Below are positions 9,960 to 22,488 of a DNA stretch of 64,000 bases, one piece after another. Positions within the stretch are counted from its first letter, which is position 1; each line of letters opens with the position of its first letter. The position numbers and the translations under genes were made by a program. The stretch covers positions 1,860,001-1,924,000 of the forward strand of contig NZ_AP019721.1 of NCBI RefSeq assembly GCF_006742205.1, in the 5' to 3' direction. Below the pieces are notes generated by a model. That model saw only the letters and a list, made by a program, of their open reading frames with translations, made no database searches and was not told the DNA's origin. This stretch comes from Staphylococcus epidermidis. Lineage in GTDB: Bacteria > Bacillota > Bacilli > Staphylococcales > Staphylococcaceae.

Positions 9960-10266
9960 TTATCCGATGCCTAAAGCTATTTTGGCATATCGTGACATCA
10001 TATCTTTATTCCAAGGTGGACTCCATACAATCATCACTTCTGTATCAGAAATTTCAGGAATCTCAGCCAAAACACTCTTAACTTGTTCAATAATTTGTGG
10101 TCCTAATGGACATCCCATCGAAGTCAATGTCATTTCAACTGTACATAAACCTTCATCATCAACATCAACTTTATATACTAAACCTAAATTAACGATATCT
10201 ATCCCTAACTCAGGATCTATTACCATTTCAAGAGCGCCTAAGATACTATCTTTTAGTGCTTCTTCC
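9960..10266 (-). CDS. sufT: Fe-S maturation factor SufT (DUF59/MIP18 family)
   Basis: About 101 residues spanning a single DUF59 domain, with DPELGIDIVNLGLVY and the conserved cysteine in TSMGCPLG. In S. aureus the stand-alone DUF59 protein SufT helps mature Fe-S proteins, and its gene lies close to clpB as here. The longest open frame begins 15 codons earlier, but ATG at 10266 has GAGGTG 6 nt upstream and the earlier part (MIYWCKENF) is not family-like, so I take 10266. Monocistronic. Confidence 0.85.
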
Positions 10267-10380
10267 ATCAGTATCACCTCTTTAAAATTTTCTTTACACC
10301 AATATATCAAATATCCGACAAAACGCCAATAAAATGCTATGATACTGTTACATGATAATTAACAACACAAGGAGTAATAT

Positions 10381-11202
10381 ATGCAACCTTATTTAATTTG
10401 TCTAGATCTAGATGGTACATTATTAAATGACAATAAAGAAATCTCACCTTACACTAAACAAGTATTAACCGAATTACAACAATGTGGACACTACGTTATG
10501 ATTGCTACTGGAAGACCTTATCGCGCAAGCCAGATGTATTATCATGAACTAAATATGAGCACACCTGTTGTTAACTTTAATGGAGCATTTGTACATCATC
10601 CAAAAGCAAACGATTTCAAAGTGATACATGAAGTACTTGATGTAGAAATTTCTAAAAATATTATTACAGCACTTCAACAATCTCATATTACAAATATCAT
10701 TGCTGAAGTAAAAGACTACGTCTTTATAAATAGTTATGATCCAAGACTTTTCGAAGGTTTTTCAATGGGAAATCCTAAAATTCAAACGGGTAATTTACTT
10801 GAAAATCTTAATGAAGCACCTACGTCATTACTTGTTGAAGCAGAAGAAGAAAATATTCCTGAAATTAAAGATATGTTAACACATTTTTATGCAGAAAATA
10901 TTGAACATCGTCGTTGGGGCGCACCGTTTCCAGTAATAGAAATTGTGAAACGTGGGATTAACAAAGCACGTGGAATCAAGCATGTTCAAAACTATTTAAA
11001 CATCGCCGACGATCATATCATTGCGTTTGGTGATGAGGACAATGATATAGAAATGATAAAGTTTGCGACCCATGGCATTGCAATGGCCAATGGCTTGAAA
11101 GATTTAAAAGAAATAGCAAATGAGACTACGTTTAGTAATAATGAAGACGGAATAGGTCGTTATTTAAATGACTTTTTTAATTTGAAAATGCGTTATTATT
11201 AA
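10381..11202 (+). CDS. Cof-type HAD-superfamily phosphatase
   Basis: 273 residues. Motif I DLDGTLLND (residues 9-17) has both catalytic Asp; motif II Thr is in MIATGRP; motif III Lys is in KARGIKH; motif IV is GDEDNDIEM. The large C2-type cap between motifs II and III places it in the Cof/YidA group of sugar-phosphate or cofactor phosphatases. Specific substrate cannot be read. AAGGAG lies 7-8 nt before ATG. Divergent from sufT and followed 77 nt later by cdr on the same strand. Confidence 0.88.
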   Translation: MQPYLICLDLDGTLLNDNKEISPYTKQVLTELQQCGHYVMIATGRPYRASQMYYHELNMSTPVVNFNGAFVHHPKANDFKVIHEVLDVEISKNIITALQQSHITNIIAEVKDYVFINSYDPRLFEGFSMGNPKIQTGNLLENLNEAPTSLLVEAEEENIPEIKDMLTHFYAENIEHRRWGAPFPVIEIVKRGINKARGIKHVQNYLNIADDHIIAFGDEDNDIEMIKFATHGIAMANGLKDLKEIANETTFSNNEDGIGRYLNDFFNLKMRYY

Positions 11203-11279
11203 GTTGAATAAACAATCCAAGTGATGATTAAAAAGGCATACGTGTTTCAATATCATACATATATAAAGGAGAGACAGCT

Positions 11280-12596
11280 ATGAATAAAATTATAATAGTC
11301 GGTGCAGTTGCTGGTGGTGCGACTTGTGCAAGTCAAATTCGAAGATTAGATAAAGAGAGTGAAATCATTGTTTTTGAAAAAGATAGAGACATGAGCTTTG
11401 CTAATTGTGCATTACCTTATTATATTGGCAACGTTATCGAGGACCGTCGTAAAGTTTTAGCATACACGCCCAATCAATTTTATGACAAAAAGCAAATCAC
11501 TGTAAAAACATACCATGAAGTTATACAAATCAATGATGAGAGACAAAAAGTTACTGTCTTAAATCATCAAACTAATCAAACTTTTGAAGAAAGCTACGAT
11601 ACATTGATTTTAAGTCCTGGCGCATCTGCAAATCGATTAAACACTCATAGTGATATCTCATTTACTGTGCGAAATCTCGAAGATACTGAAACAATTGATA
11701 CCTTTATTACGAATACCAAAGCACAACGTGCACTTGTTGTTGGCGCGGGTTACATCTCTTTAGAAGTCCTTGAAAATTTACATCATAGAGGTTTGGATGT
11801 CACATGGATTCATCGCTCTACAAATATTAATAAACTGATGGATCAAGATATGAATCAACCCATCATCGACGAAATAGAAAAAAGAAATATCACTTATAGA
11901 TTTAACGAAGAAATTAGTCACGTCAATGGACATGAAGTTACATTCACATCTGGTAAAGTTGAAAACTTTGATCTTATTATCGAAGGTGTAGGTACTCATC
12001 CAAATTCACAATTTATTAAATCATCTAACGTCATACTGAATGATAAAGGATATATCCCAGTAAATCATAATTTCCAAACAAATATACCAAATATTTATGC
12101 ATTAGGTGATGTTATTACTTCACATTATCGTCATGTGAATTTACCGGCACAGGTTCCACTTGCTTGGGGAGCACACCGTGGTGCAAGTATTATAGCTGAA
12201 CAACTTTCTGGAAATTCGTCTATTCACTTTAAAGGTTATCTAGGAAATAATATAGTGAAATTTTTTGACTATACATTAGCAAGTGTTGGCATCAAACCAA
12301 ATGAACTTAAAAATTTCGATTATGATATGGTTGAAGTTAAGCAAGGAGCTCATGCAGGATATTACCCAGGAAATTCACCACTACATTTACGTGTTTATTT
12401 TGAAAAAGACTCGAGAAAACTTATACGCGCAGCAGCAGTTGGTAAACAAGGTGCCGATAAAAGAATAGACGTATTATCAATGGCAATGATGAATAATGCT
12501 ACTGTGGATGATTTAACAGAATTTGAAGTAGCATATGCACCTCCTTATAGTCATCCAAAAGATTTAATTAATTTAATTGGGTATAAAGCGCAATAA
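11280..12596 (+). CDS. cdr: Coenzyme A disulfide reductase
   Basis: NADPH-dependent flavoprotein that reduces CoA disulfide; staphylococci use CoA with bacillithiol as low-molecular-weight thiols. 438 residues. FAD-binding [10 protein letters not shown] near the N-terminus, single redox cysteine Cys43 in [12 protein letters not shown] (the residue known from S. aureus CoADR), NAD(P) motif [10 protein letters not shown] near 157 and FAD-binding ALGDV near 275. The C-terminal dimerisation domain is complete. AAAGGAGAG precedes the ATG. Strong terminator downstream. Confidence 0.95.
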   Translation: MNKIIIVGAVAGGATCASQIRRLDKESEIIVFEKDRDMSFANCALPYYIGNVIEDRRKVLAYTPNQFYDKKQITVKTYHEVIQINDERQKVTVLNHQTNQTFEESYDTLILSPGASANRLNTHSDISFTVRNLEDTETIDTFITNTKAQRALVVGAGYISLEVLENLHHRGLDVTWIHRSTNINKLMDQDMNQPIIDEIEKRNITYRFNEEISHVNGHEVTFTSGKVENFDLIIEGVGTHPNSQFIKSSNVILNDKGYIPVNHNFQTNIPNIYALGDVITSHYRHVNLPAQVPLAWGAHRGASIIAEQLSGNSSIHFKGYLGNNIVKFFDYTLASVGIKPNELKNFDYDMVEVKQGAHAGYYPGNSPLHLRVYFEKDSRKLIRAAAVGKQGADKRIDVLSMAMMNNATVDDLTEFEVAYAPPYSHPKDLINLIGYKAQ

Positions 12597-12682
12597 CATT
12601 CCACACAAATCATAATTTATGAATAGAATGGGAGAAATAGCAAGAGTGACTATTTAGGAAAATGAACTTATAATTTTCATAT

Positions 12683-12728
12683 AAAAAGACCAAAATGAAT
12701 TTTTTGAATTCATTTTGGTCTTTTTTTT
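12683..12728 (+). terminator. Terminator of cdr
   Basis: AAAAAGACCAAAATGAATT pairs with AATTCATTTTGGTCTTTTT over about 19 bp with a 5-nt loop, followed by a run of eight T. On the plus strand it lies 86 nt after the cdr stop. Confidence 0.92.
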
Positions 12729-12791
12729 AGGAATAATATGATGTTCATACTTCAATAAATATAAATCGTACGTTATTGTATCCAAGCATGT

Positions 12792-13193
12792 TTAACTTAT
12801 TCCAAATATTTTAGAAATTGGGCCCCAAGGTAAAATAACACCAATAGCCATTGTAATTATGATTAAAATAATAGTAATCCAAAAGAATTTATGGCTAGTC
12901 TGTTGTTTTTTTCTTTTAGCAATAGAAATTTCCATAAATGCGATAACAGCTAAACCACATAACATTTTTAAAGTAAGTAGCATATGATTTCCACCTTCAC
13001 CATTAGAGGCAGCCATAAACTCTTCGATTAATTCCCAAAAACCAGAAATTAATGTTAATAGCATGAATAATCTTAATGCCATATGCAAAGGCTTATAATA
13101 AGGTGATGCACCTTGCGTTTGTGAATAATTTAAATAAGTTGCGATAAATAAAATAATTGCTAATACCCAACTTAAAATATGGACATGTAACAT
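12792..13193 (-). CDS. UPF0344 / YisL-like membrane protein (DUF1516)
   Basis: 133 residues with four predicted membrane segments (about 5-20, 40-60, 68-88, 102-127) and a basic loop KRKKQQ before the last. [26 protein letters not shown] and a terminal GVILPWGP fit the YisL/UPF0344 family, which has no assigned function. A GGGGGG run lies 5-6 nt before the ATG. Monocistronic on the minus strand. Confidence 0.8.
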   Translation of the reverse strand: MLHVHILSWVLAIILFIATYLNYSQTQGASPYYKPLHMALRLFMLLTLISGFWELIEEFMAASNGEGGNHMLLTLKMLCGLAVIAFMEISIAKRKKQQTSHKFFWITIILIIITMAIGVILPWGPISKIFGIS

Positions 13194-13548
13194 GTTTGTC
13201 CCCCCATCTTTTTATTTCTAAATCATCATAACATATTTCTAAATATTTGATGATTCCATTACTTCAATTTTTATCAATAATTAAAATAATAAATATTTTG
13301 ATAAGTATACAAAAAAGTCTAGAATAAAAATAATATCCCAGACTTTTTTAACGAATAGTCATTCGATGACTGAACTAAAAATGTATTAATATCAAGTTTT
13401 TGAACAGAAATTTTAAAATAAGCAAATTAAATTCCAACGCTCAACACATAGAATTACACTAAAATTTCTACAGACAAAGCAAGTTAGGGATTAGGGAGTA
13501 ACATATTTACTCCACTCCCCTTTAACTTTTTAAAGAATTGTATAACTC
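13194..13548. other. Gene-free stretch between FAH hydrolase and YisL-like gene
   Basis: Holds a clear terminator at 13311-13349 and an imperfect hairpin at about 13479-13532, where GGAGTA (13495-13500) pairs with TACTCC (13508-13513) and the arms extend outwards with mismatches. Either could end the FAH-family transcript. No small ORF with a ribosome site was seen. The YisL-like promoter should also be here but is not clear. Confidence 0.5.
13311..13349 (-). terminator. Terminator downstream of the FAH-family gene
   Basis: AAAAAAGTCT (13311-13320) / AGACTTTTTT (13340-13349), a 10-bp perfect stem with a 19-nt loop ending in a T-run on the minus strand. Confidence 0.65.
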
Positions 13549-14454
13549 TTAATTTTTAGATATATATGTTGTTAAAGTGCCAATATTATCTATAGTTACT
13601 TTGACTTCATCACCTGGTTGTAAAAATTGTGGTGGTTGTAAACCAGCACCCACACCAGCGGGTGTACCAGTTGCAATGATATCGCCTGGATGTAAAGCTA
13701 CATATTTTGAAATCTTTTCGATGAGTTCATCTATTTTTAAAATCATCTCACCAGTGTTGCCATCTTGTCGAATTTCGTTATTCACTTTTGTTACGATATT
13801 TACATTCTCTGGCGCAGGTAATTCGTCTTTGGTTACTATATAAGGGCCCATTGGGCATGCCCCAGTTAAACTTTTTGATAAGAATGCTTGATCATGTGAA
13901 CTTTGCGCAGTACGATCTGTAATATCATTGATAATTGTGTACCCATAAATATAATCTAAAGCTAATCCTCTAGGAATCTTTTCGCCTGATTTTCCAATTA
14001 CAATTCCAAGTTCGCCTTCATAGTCCAATTGTTCTGTAATATCTTTATGATTAGGAATTGTTGCTTCATCACCAGTTAAAGATGAAGCCGCTTTAGTAAA
14101 TACGTATAAACTATCAACTTCATGATTTAATTCACTAGCATGATCTTCATAATTTCTACCAAATGCAATCACATTATTAGGAGGTGTCACTGGTGGTAGA
14201 AAATCAATATCAGTGAATAAAAGTTTAAATTCCTCATCTCTTCCACTTTCTTCTGCTGCGACAACTGCTTTTCGAACTTGCTCTTGAAAGTCTAAAGTTT
14301 GATTTTGCTGTAAACCTGCAATTAAAGTTTTAGGATTAAAGTCTTTGTCCCCAAACTCAGCAAAAACCATTGGTAAATCCCAAACAGCATCTTCACGTTT
14401 TACTTTAACACCATATGAAGTTCTGTCATTATGTTTGAATGATAGAAATTTCAT
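13549..14454 (-). CDS. Fumarylacetoacetate hydrolase (FAH) family protein
   Basis: 301 residues. An N-terminal 70-residue cap precedes the FAH fold: [15 protein letters not shown], then the metal-binding acidic residues in [13 protein letters not shown] and DITDR, and GTPAGVGAG near the C-terminus. Family members hydrolyse or decarboxylate diketo acids or act on oxaloacetate and acylpyruvates; the substrate here cannot be told. ATG at 14454 has GAGGAG upstream. It stands alone between addA and the YisL-like gene with its own terminator. Confidence 0.85.
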   Translation of the reverse strand: MKFLSFKHNDRTSYGVKVKREDAVWDLPMVFAEFGDKDFNPKTLIAGLQQNQTLDFQEQVRKAVVAAEESGRDEEFKLLFTDIDFLPPVTPPNNVIAFGRNYEDHASELNHEVDSLYVFTKAASSLTGDEATIPNHKDITEQLDYEGELGIVIGKSGEKIPRGLALDYIYGYTIINDITDRTAQSSHDQAFLSKSLTGACPMGPYIVTKDELPAPENVNIVTKVNNEIRQDGNTGEMILKIDELIEKISKYVALHPGDIIATGTPAGVGAGLQPPQFLQPGDEVKVTIDNIGTLTTYISKN

Positions 14455-14582
14455 TCATAATCAACTCCTCATCTATATCTTATTACATATTATAACTATA
14501 TCTAAGTTCAAATAACAAATATAAAAGTAAGAAAATTAAGAAAGTTTATTTGTAAGCTTAATAACAGACATATATACAGTGA

Positions 14583-14616
14583 AACCGTGTTTTCTTGGTT
14601 AGGATGAAAACACGGC
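14583..14616 (-). terminator. Terminator of addBA
   Basis: CCGTGTTTTC (14585-14594) / GAAAACACGG (14605-14614), a 10-bp stem with a 10-nt loop, then TTTCACTG on the minus strand. It is about 40 nt after the addA stop. Confidence 0.75.
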
Positions 14617-14652
14617 TTATTGTTTCCCACTTTATCAAAGTAACTTTGAATT

Positions 14653-17600
14653 TTAATCATCTATTTCTAATGTACCAAATTTGAAAAAATATAAGTAACC
14701 CTTTACAGGTCGTTTAAGTATGGTTTCTAAAGTATTTCGATAATACGTCATTTGTATCTGATATTTTTCTTTGAGCTGATTCCCTATTTCTTCATCACTC
14801 ATACCTTTTCTTCTATTAAAAGCATCTGTTTTGTAATCAACAAAGTAAAATTGTCCGTCACTTTCATATATTAAATCAATCATACCTTGAATAATGGATA
14901 CATCTTCATCTTCACTTGTAAGTCCATCAACTTTAATTTGATTTACCACAAGAGGTAATTCAGTATAAACATTGTCAGCTTGAGCTATTTCCATATAGAG
15001 AGGGCCATCAATGAAATGCATAATCTCATCTATTCTAATATCCTCTTTTGCATCTTCATCAATAAGTTGTTTGTCAATCAATCCATCGATATATTGGAGT
15101 AATTCGTCTTTTGTTAAACGTTGTTCTCTAAAAGGTAAGTGTTGCATGACTGTATGCATTAAAGTCCCTATTTCATTTGCTTTTCTTTTTTTTGTTTGGG
15201 TAAGAAACTTGGGTCTTTCATATGATGCAACACCAATACGATATTGACGTACTCTATCATAATTTGTATTACTTTCTTCAGTTTCTAATTGGCGTTTTAA
15301 CTCTGATACCGACTGTTTAGATGGTTTCATCGTGTTAACTTTAAAAGGATAGTCATAAGAAAGCTGTTGATGAATTTTAATTTTCACATCTTCATTACCA
15401 GTATTTATGGCCTTTAATTCTTCGATTGTTCTTATTTCATTATCATTGACCACTTCTTCAGTTGAAACATCCTCGTAATGATCAATCACTATTGATACGC
15501 GTGGCTTCACTTCAGAATTTAATTGATCAATATCTCTTTCAAATCTTTGATCATTTGGCAATGAAGGCGATTGATGCTTAGCCAAAATACCATAAATTAG
15601 AACAAATGGATTTGTGGCAGTAAGGCGTTCATTAACTGCTATATGTGTGTCTGAAACAGCTAATTTTTCATATTTAATTAACGATTTTTCATCTTTGACT
15701 CTTCCAACTAAAATAAGTTGCTCTTTTGCTCGTGTCAACGCAACATAGATTAAACGCATCTCTTCTGATATAAGTTCTTTTTCATTTATTGCTCTATATG
15801 CCACAGAGGCAAGCGAAGGAAAAGCCATATCTTTATTTACATCAAAATAATCCATACCTAAACCATATTGTTGATTTAGAATAACTGGTGCATTCAGGTC
15901 ACCTTTGTTGAATTTTTTAGATAATCCTGAGTAAATTACAAATGGAAATTCTAATCCTTTACTACTGTGAATCGTCATCATTCTAACCACATTATCGTTA
16001 GGACCTACGACATTTTCTTCACCAAAATCTTTTTTACGATCAATAAGCTCATCAATAAAACGAATAAATTGGAATAAACCTCTGAAACTTGAATTTTCAA
16101 ATTCAACAGCTTTATTAAATAGCCCATACAGATTCGCTCTTCTACCTTTACCTCCAATAAGACCGCTAAAGTACTGAATTACAAAATGATCATTATAAAA
16201 TTTATCAATTAATTGGTAAACCGGTTGACTTTGACTATAATTTTGATATTTTTGTATATCCTGAATAAAACGATTTAACTTGTCAACCAATCTAGAATCA
16301 GCTTTTTCATCAATCATATAATTTTTTATAGATTGATAAAAGTAATCATCATGAGGGCTTACAACTCTTATTTTAGCTAATTCTTCTTCAGTAAATTGAT
16401 ATATTACAGAACGCATCAAACCCACTAAATAAATGTCTTGAAGTGGATTATCTATTGTTCTTAAAAATGAAAGAACAAGACGTACTTCAGTTTGCTCAAA
16501 ATATCCTTCCTTACTATTTACGTGAAAAGGGATATCATTATTTTTAAAAGCTTGTTGAAGATTACGAGCTTGACCAAAACTTCGCTCTAAAATTACGATA
16601 TCTTTATATGTTGCTTTTCTGTATTGACCTGTTTTCATATCGTATACGTTTTGATGATTAATAATATCTTTAACTTGCTCAACAATGTAATTCGCTTCTT
16701 GTTCACTTCCAGTTAAGTCACTATTTTCTGAACTTGCCTCAATAAGTGCCCGTAATTGAACAGGATGTGAAACTTCGTCATATGGTGCACCAAAATACAA
16801 TTGCGCTGCATCATCATATGAAATTTCTCCTACTTGTTCATCCATCATATGTTTGAACAAATAATTGGTTGTAGATAACACTTCCTGTCTCGAACGAAAG
16901 TTTTGCGATAAGTCAATGCGTAAGCCACTTTCAGTTCCACTACTAGAAAAGCGATTATATTTTTCAATAAATAAACTGGGATCAGCTTGTCTAAATTTAT
17001 AAATAGACTGCTTCACATCCCCAACCATGAACAAATTACCATCGTGTTCTTCACCAGTTTTAATACAAGATAATATTTTTTCTTGCACTCTATTAGTATC
17101 TTGATACTCATCAACTAGGATTTCTTTAAAATGTTCACGATACGTTTCAGCGATACGCGAAGGCGAGCCATCTTCGTTAGTAAGAATGCGTAATGCAAAA
17201 TGTTCATAATCTGAGAAATCCAAAATATTACGACTTCGTTTTTGAACACCAAATGATTGAATCACGTCTTGAACTATTTGAGCTAAATAAGCCACTCGAT
17301 GTGCGAGTTGTTGCATATCTCTTTGCAAATCTTCTGCATTTCTAGAAAAATAATCATTTTTTACTTTCATAACTAAAGATTTATATTTATCATAATGTTG
17401 TTTTGCTTCATTTAAAGCATCTTCCATGCCTTCATTTGCTTCTTTTATCTTGCTATTTATTGCCGGAAAACGACTCATAAATTCATGTTGTGTGATAACA
17501 TCTGTATTTAATACTTTACCTTCAATGGCTTTAGTAATAAACATGCGTTCGGTTTCAATAACTTCAAGCTGCTTATCAACACTTTCCATCATTGAGAATA

Positions 17601-18309
17601 AGTCATAACTTTTTTGTAATTCCTCATATCCTGCTTTCATAAAAATCATTGCTAAATCATTGATAAGCTGCATTAATTCTCGCTGTTTATTTTCTTCTTT
17701 GTATGGTTGCGCTAATTGATTGAGCCATTCAAATGGTTGAGGATTAGCAATACTGAAAAAATATAACTGCTTAATAATACTTCTAAATTGATCATCATTC
17801 CTATCTGATGATAGTTGTTCGGTTAATTCTATAAAGTGAGGATCTAATTTATCATAGTGTTGTTCTAAAACATCATCAATAGTTTGTTCTAATAATAATA
17901 TATTTTCCGCTTCACTACTTGTTCTAAAATGAGGATCGATATCTAATACGTCATAATGCTGCTGAATCAATTTCAAACAGAAACTGTGTAAAGTAGAAAT
18001 CTGTGCTTGATGAATTTTGATTCGCTGATTCTTTAAATGTTCATTGTTAGGATCCTTAAAAGATGCTTCTTGTATACGTTTATCAACTCGATGCTTCATC
18101 TCACGTGCGCTTAAATTCGTAAATGTTACAACTAGTAACCGATCTACATCTACCTCATCTCTTAGTATACGTTGTATAATACGCTCAACTAGAACGGCTG
18201 TTTTTCCGGAACCTGCTGCAGCAGCAACAAGTATGTCCTGTCCTTTCGCATAAATACTTTGCCATTGTGCATCTGTCCAAATCACATCTTGAGGTTTAGT
18301 TGGAATCAT
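14653..18309 (-). CDS. addA: ATP-dependent helicase/nuclease subunit A (AddA/RexA)
   Basis: Motor and one nuclease of the AddAB complex, which resects double-strand breaks for RecA loading. About 1218 residues. UvrD-type helicase: Q-motif [10 protein letters not shown], Walker [12 protein letters not shown], Walker [10 protein letters not shown], motif [12 protein letters not shown], motif [16 protein letters not shown]-terminal RecB-like nuclease: [20 protein letters not shown] and VDYKTD. A longer start exists at 18327, but its first codons form the ribosome site (AAGGTGGTG) for the ATG at 18309, and S. aureus AddA starts at the equivalent place. It overlaps the addB end by 14 nt, so translation is coupled. 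Confidence 0.97.
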   Translation of the reverse strand: MIPTKPQDVIWTDAQWQSIYAKGQDILVAAAAGSGKTAVLVERIIQRILRDEVDVDRLLVVTFTNLSAREMKHRVDKRIQEASFKDPNNEHLKNQRIKIHQAQISTLHSFCLKLIQQHYDVLDIDPHFRTSSEAENILLLEQTIDDVLEQHYDKLDPHFIELTEQLSSDRNDDQFRSIIKQLYFFSIANPQPFEWLNQLAQPYKEENKQRELMQLINDLAMIFMKAGYEELQKSYDLFSMMESVDKQLEVIETERMFITKAIEGKVLNTDVITQHEFMSRFPAINSKIKEANEGMEDALNEAKQHYDKYKSLVMKVKNDYFSRNAEDLQRDMQQLAHRVAYLAQIVQDVIQSFGVQKRSRNILDFSDYEHFALRILTNEDGSPSRIAETYREHFKEILVDEYQDTNRVQEKILSCIKTGEEHDGNLFMVGDVKQSIYKFRQADPSLFIEKYNRFSSSGTESGLRIDLSQNFRSRQEVLSTTNYLFKHMMDEQVGEISYDDAAQLYFGAPYDEVSHPVQLRALIEASSENSDLTGSEQEANYIVEQVKDIINHQNVYDMKTGQYRKATYKDIVILERSFGQARNLQQAFKNNDIPFHVNSKEGYFEQTEVRLVLSFLRTIDNPLQDIYLVGLMRSVIYQFTEEELAKIRVVSPHDDYFYQSIKNYMIDEKADSRLVDKLNRFIQDIQKYQNYSQSQPVYQLIDKFYNDHFVIQYFSGLIGGKGRRANLYGLFNKAVEFENSSFRGLFQFIRFIDELIDRKKDFGEENVVGPNDNVVRMMTIHSSKGLEFPFVIYSGLSKKFNKGDLNAPVILNQQYGLGMDYFDVNKDMAFPSLASVAYRAINEKELISEEMRLIYVALTRAKEQLILVGRVKDEKSLIKYEKLAVSDTHIAVNERLTATNPFVLIYGILAKHQSPSLPNDQRFERDIDQLNSEVKPRVSIVIDHYEDVSTEEVVNDNEIRTIEELKAINTGNEDVKIKIHQQLSYDYPFKVNTMKPSKQSVSELKRQLETEESNTNYDRVRQYRIGVASYERPKFLTQTKKRKANEIGTLMHTVMQHLPFREQRLTKDELLQYIDGLIDKQLIDEDAKEDIRIDEIMHFIDGPLYMEIAQADNVYTELPLVVNQIKVDGLTSEDEDVSIIQGMIDLIYESDGQFYFVDYKTDAFNRRKGMSDEEIGNQLKEKYQIQMTYYRNTLETILKRPVKGYLYFFKFGTLEIDD

Positions 18310-21300
18310 GTCTTTCACCACCTTCATTTCTTAATTGTTGAATTAAATCTAATGGTTTTATCGATTCATCTACTGTTCTATAACGCTTACTATCTATTAA
18401 TCCGTCTACATGACAAACTGATTTATAATTACAAAATTGACAAGGTAATACTTGTTTGTACTTCAAGGGTGCCACTTCCGTATGTCCATCCATAATGTGG
18501 GTGGCTGTCTCGATAAAATTCTTCTTATTATGTTCTATTAATTGATAAATGATGTTTTCATCAGCTACTTTACTACTACGCTGATTTATAGCGCCTTTAG
18601 CTGTTAATGCTATTGGAACAATATCCGAATTATACTTTGGTTCAAGTCTAATATCTAAAGCGTCTAACACTTCTTGGTCACGATTAAGCAAACCACTCAT
18701 TTTAAAGTTTTTGATATAGTCTTTTTGAAATTGGTCTTCATCTATATCTGCCCAACTTTTAAATTTAATGCGCGGTTCATGGACATGGAAATAAAGTAGA
18801 CCCCCTGGTTTCACAATATCTGTAAGACCTAAACGTTCCTTGTTTTGTAATACAATATCCATGTAGGTCATCATTTGCATTTGCAAACCATAATAAACTT
18901 TTGTTAAATCGAGTGTTGCACTACTTTCTGAAGATTTATAATCAATGATATTGACATAACTATGATCACCTTTTGTATATGTATCAATACGATCGATTTG
19001 ACCTCTTATATTAATCGGAATTCCCTGATTGGTAATCAGTGGTTGTGCAACAAGTTCACCTTTGTTTTTAGGTGATTTTCTAAATCCTGTTTCAAATCGT
19101 TGAGGTACAAATTTAGAGTACTCCCCTTGATATTTAAGTGCCTTTAAAGTTGTTTCAACGATTGATCCAATCTTTTTAGATAAATATTTATAATACGCAG
19201 ACGAATTTAACAAATTAAACTGTACTTTAGGTAAAATAAGCTCTAATGCTTCTTTAGTAAGTGATTGAATATTCTTTGTATCTAAATTCTTGAAGTCACC
19301 ATAAATTCGATCGGAAATATATTTTAAAACTGAATGGAAAATATCTCCTAAGTCAAAATTTTGTAATTCATATTTAGTGCGTTCATTTAATCTTAAACCG
19401 TGCGAGGCATAATGTTTAAAAGGACATTGTTGATAACCTTCAAAACGAGACACACTAGCGTTGATAGTTTTACCATAAAGTTGTTGTGATAAGGTTTCAT
19501 TTAATTGGACAGTCTCGTTATCATATGTCAATGACGTCGTAAGATAATCTAAACCTTGATTTAATTGATCATCGTCTCGAATAGCTAAATATGCATCCAA
19601 CCAACGAATATCTATGTCTTCATGGTCTAACCAACCTCTTAAATATTCAAAAAGCTGAATTTTAGTTTGATGTGAATGTTGCATCATTAATAATGGTTGC
19701 GCTTTATGTAAATCTTGTAGATTGGTGATTTCTAAATCATAAAATAATTCTTTAATTTGTGTTAAAAAAGGACTAATTTCCTTCTCATCTCCAGAATTCC
19801 CCATTAAACTATATGAAAAAGTAACGCTTTGTTGACTCCTTGTCATAGCGATGTAACATACAAACGCTTCATCCATTTGCAGTATATCTGAAGTTGGACT
19901 TAACTCTACATGTGCATTGTCCTCAACATATTTTTTCTCTTCATCTGTAATCAAACTTGATGAAGATACAGTCTGTGGTAATGTACCATCATTCATCCCA
20001 ACCATATAAATATGTTTTTTATTATCAACTTTCGCTAAATCCATTGTACCGATACTAACTTGATCCAAAGTTTGAGGTATCATAACAAACTCTAATTGCT
20101 CTAAACCTATATCAAAAACATCTAAAAATTGTTGAAGTGTCATTTCCTGATCATCAAATACAGTAACTAAATCATCTAAAATTTGTATTAAACCATTCCA
20201 TACTTGGTCAATTTCTTCGGCTTTTTCTGTTAGACCCGCTAACTCTAATTCATCACGTTGAGTCATTAACTGACTCGGTAGTTCAAAATACTCCAAACTT
20301 TCATAAAATGACGTAGCATAATCTTTAACTGTATGCGCTTCATTCATAGCTTGTTCGAAATGTAATACTTTATCTATAACATTCGTTTTAAGTTTAATTA
20401 CTTCTTTGTATAATGCTTGATGTTCTTCAGTTAGTTGATGTGATTTACGTCCCATTCTACTAAACTGATCAATACTAAAGATATCTTCATCTAACCAACG
20501 TTTACCATAAATACCACGTTCTAAAACGAAATTTTCCAGTAAATCAATTAAATAGCTACTTCTTTTAAATTGAGACGTTAAAACATTCGTTTTAAATAAT
20601 CGTAACATTGCATTAATATGCCAATTTGAACGTATCACTTCCAATAAAGAACGTAACATTTCCATGATAGGATGATGTGTCATAGACTTTTTAGTATCAA
20701 TGTTAAATGGTATATCATATGAAGGAAGTATTGACTCGAATAGATATGCATACGATTCATCACGGTATAATATAGCAATGTCCCTGAATTTATAATCTGC
20801 TTCTCTGACATCTTTTAAAATACGTCGAGCTACTTCATTTATTTCTTCTCTCATGCTTGAAGATTCAAATATTTTAACATGATTTTGATGATGTTTAGGC
20901 GTAAATTGTAATGCATCAAACCCATTTTCAAGATTCTTTAAATCATCATTTTTATAGCGATAAAATGTATTAAAATATGTTTTATTTAGATTTATATTTA
21001 AACGATTAGCGATATCCTCCAAATGTGATAAAACTTCAGATGGCTTTCTAAACAAACTAAATGGATGATGGCTGCCATCGGTCGTTAATAACACAGTCAC
21101 CTGTTTGGCGTGTTGAACAAGTGCTTCTATAATTCTATATTCCAATGTAGAAAAATTATGGAATCCATCAATAAATACTTCAGCCTTTTTTATCCACTGA
21201 GATTGAGATAGTATTTCAATGAATTGTTGCAAACTATCCTCTGTTGTTATAAATTCACCATTCATTCGTGATTCTAATTGTTTATAAATAAGAGAAATAT

Positions 21301-21775
21301 CTTCTAATTTATGTTTTGTTCTCGTTTGTACTGAATGATTTTCTATCAATTGATCTAAGTGTTCAGGAGTGACATTATATTTTTTAAAATCTTGAATTTG
21401 CTCAGCTAACTTTTCGCTTAAACCATAGTATTGAGCTTGTGAACCATACAATTTCAAATCAGACTCATGTTGTTGAACAATATGGAAAATCATCATTTCT
21501 AAAGCGGCCTTAGATAATCGTTGCTCTGTCAAACCACCAACTTCTTGAAAAACACGATGACTCAATCTTTCAAAGTGAAGTACTTCAGTTCTCAAACTAC
21601 CATGAAGTTCGGAATCATTTACAAATGCTTGCTCTAATTGAAAAGTACTCTGAGTAGGTGCAATTAATACTATAGGATCACCCAGCGGGTCTTGCTTCAT
21701 TTTATTTTTTATTTGATTAAGCATGGCTGTTGACTTTCCTGTACCTGCTCGACCAATATATGTATTAAATTCCAT
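18296..21775 (-). CDS. addB: ATP-dependent helicase/deoxyribonuclease subunit B (AddB/RexB)
   Basis: Partner of AddA: scans for Chi and carries the second nuclease. 1159 residues. Walker A is GRAGTGKST near residue 10. The C-terminal nuclease has IRGQIDRID and IIDYKSS. Four cysteines that would ligate the iron-sulfur staple are visible: one in YQQCPFKHY before the nuclease domain and three in [12 protein letters not shown] near the C-terminus, the AddB signature. The stop lies inside addA (14-nt overlap). Start ATG at 21775 with a GAGTGAGGGA ribosome site. Confidence 0.97.
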   Translation of the reverse strand: MEFNTYIGRAGTGKSTAMLNQIKNKMKQDPLGDPIVLIAPTQSTFQLEQAFVNDSELHGSLRTEVLHFERLSHRVFQEVGGLTEQRLSKAALEMMIFHIVQQHESDLKLYGSQAQYYGLSEKLAEQIQDFKKYNVTPEHLDQLIENHSVQTRTKHKLEDISLIYKQLESRMNGEFITTEDSLQQFIEILSQSQWIKKAEVFIDGFHNFSTLEYRIIEALVQHAKQVTVLLTTDGSHHPFSLFRKPSEVLSHLEDIANRLNINLNKTYFNTFYRYKNDDLKNLENGFDALQFTPKHHQNHVKIFESSSMREEINEVARRILKDVREADYKFRDIAILYRDESYAYLFESILPSYDIPFNIDTKKSMTHHPIMEMLRSLLEVIRSNWHINAMLRLFKTNVLTSQFKRSSYLIDLLENFVLERGIYGKRWLDEDIFSIDQFSRMGRKSHQLTEEHQALYKEVIKLKTNVIDKVLHFEQAMNEAHTVKDYATSFYESLEYFELPSQLMTQRDELELAGLTEKAEEIDQVWNGLIQILDDLVTVFDDQEMTLQQFLDVFDIGLEQLEFVMIPQTLDQVSIGTMDLAKVDNKKHIYMVGMNDGTLPQTVSSSSLITDEEKKYVEDNAHVELSPTSDILQMDEAFVCYIAMTRSQQSVTFSYSLMGNSGDEKEISPFLTQIKELFYDLEITNLQDLHKAQPLLMMQHSHQTKIQLFEYLRGWLDHEDIDIRWLDAYLAIRDDDQLNQGLDYLTTSLTYDNETVQLNETLSQQLYGKTINASVSRFEGYQQCPFKHYASHGLRLNERTKYELQNFDLGDIFHSVLKYISDRIYGDFKNLDTKNIQSLTKEALELILPKVQFNLLNSSAYYKYLSKKIGSIVETTLKALKYQGEYSKFVPQRFETGFRKSPKNKGELVAQPLITNQGIPINIRGQIDRIDTYTKGDHSYVNIIDYKSSESSATLDLTKVYYGLQMQMMTYMDIVLQNKERLGLTDIVKPGGLLYFHVHEPRIKFKSWADIDEDQFQKDYIKNFKMSGLLNRDQEVLDALDIRLEPKYNSDIVPIALTAKGAINQRSSKVADENIIYQLIEHNKKNFIETATHIMDGHTEVAPLKYKQVLPCQFCNYKSVCHVDGLIDSKRYRTVDESIKPLDLIQQLRNEGGERHDSN

Positions 21776-21835
21776 AACATTCCCTCACTCCTTTATTATT
21801 AATCATATCACACAGGTGTATTTTCTAAGAAAAAC

Positions 21836-21879
21836 AAAAAAGAGATTTCTATTTTTAAAACGCATGAATAGAAATCTCC
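21836..21879 (-). terminator. Terminator upstream of spsB stop side / between addB and spsB
   Basis: GAGATTTCTATT (21842-21853) / AATAGAAATCTC (21867-21878), a perfect 12-bp stem followed by TTTTTTGTTTTT on the minus strand. It lies 15 nt after the spsB stop, so it separates the signal peptidase cluster from addBA. Confidence 0.88.
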
Positions 21880-21894
21880 AAAGTTGATTGATAT

Positions 21895-22470
21895 TTAATT
21901 TTTAGTGTTATTTGGATTGAAGTTAGATTTAAATTCACTGAAAGGCCAATATCTAAGCGATACCTTTCCAACAATTTGGTCTTTGTCAATTAAACCAAAT
22001 GAACGACTATCTTTACTTACCTCACGGTTATCTCCCAAAACTAAATATTTACCTTTAGGAATAACATTAGATTGAGGATTAGCATTTGGTAAATTTTTTG
22101 TTTTGAAACTACCTGTGATATACTCAGCTTGCTTACGTTTCTCATTATAGTTCAAGTATGGTTCTGATTGTTTTTTACCATTAACATAGAGTGTATCATT
22201 TTTATATTCAACACTATCTCCTGGAGTTCCAATAACTCTTTTAACATAATCATCTTTTTTATTAGCATGAAATACAATGACATTTCCTTTTTCAACGCCA
22301 CCTAATTTATAGCCAATAATATTTACCACTACACGCTCCCCATCTTTTAATGTAGGATCCATTGAATCACCTTTAATAGAATATGATTTCCCGACAAATT
22401 TAGTGATTAGGGCAATAAGTGCAATGGCAACGGCTATGGCAACAATCCACTCTAAAATTTCTTTTTTCAA
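21895..22470 (-). CDS. spsB: Type I signal peptidase SpsB (active)
   Basis: Membrane-anchored serine protease that removes signal peptides from Sec/Tat-exported proteins; essential in S. aureus. 191 residues: one N-terminal membrane segment (about 5-25), then the extracytoplasmic catalytic domain. The Ser/Lys dyad is intact: Ser36 in IKGDSMDPTL and Lys77 in YVKRVIGTPGD. Box E GDNREVSKDSR is present. It lies 18 nt after spsA and ends the three-gene cluster. ATG with AGAGGTG upstream. Confidence 0.97.
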   Translation of the reverse strand: MKKEILEWIVAIAVAIALIALITKFVGKSYSIKGDSMDPTLKDGERVVVNIIGYKLGGVEKGNVIVFHANKKDDYVKRVIGTPGDSVEYKNDTLYVNGKKQSEPYLNYNEKRKQAEYITGSFKTKNLPNANPQSNVIPKGKYLVLGDNREVSKDSRSFGLIDKDQIVGKVSLRYWPFSEFKSNFNPNNTKN

Positions 22471-22488
22471 AGTCTACACCTCTTCTGG

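Noticed and set aside
18310..18327. Longer start of addA at 18327
   Set aside because: The extra codons consist of the ribosome site for ATG at 18309.
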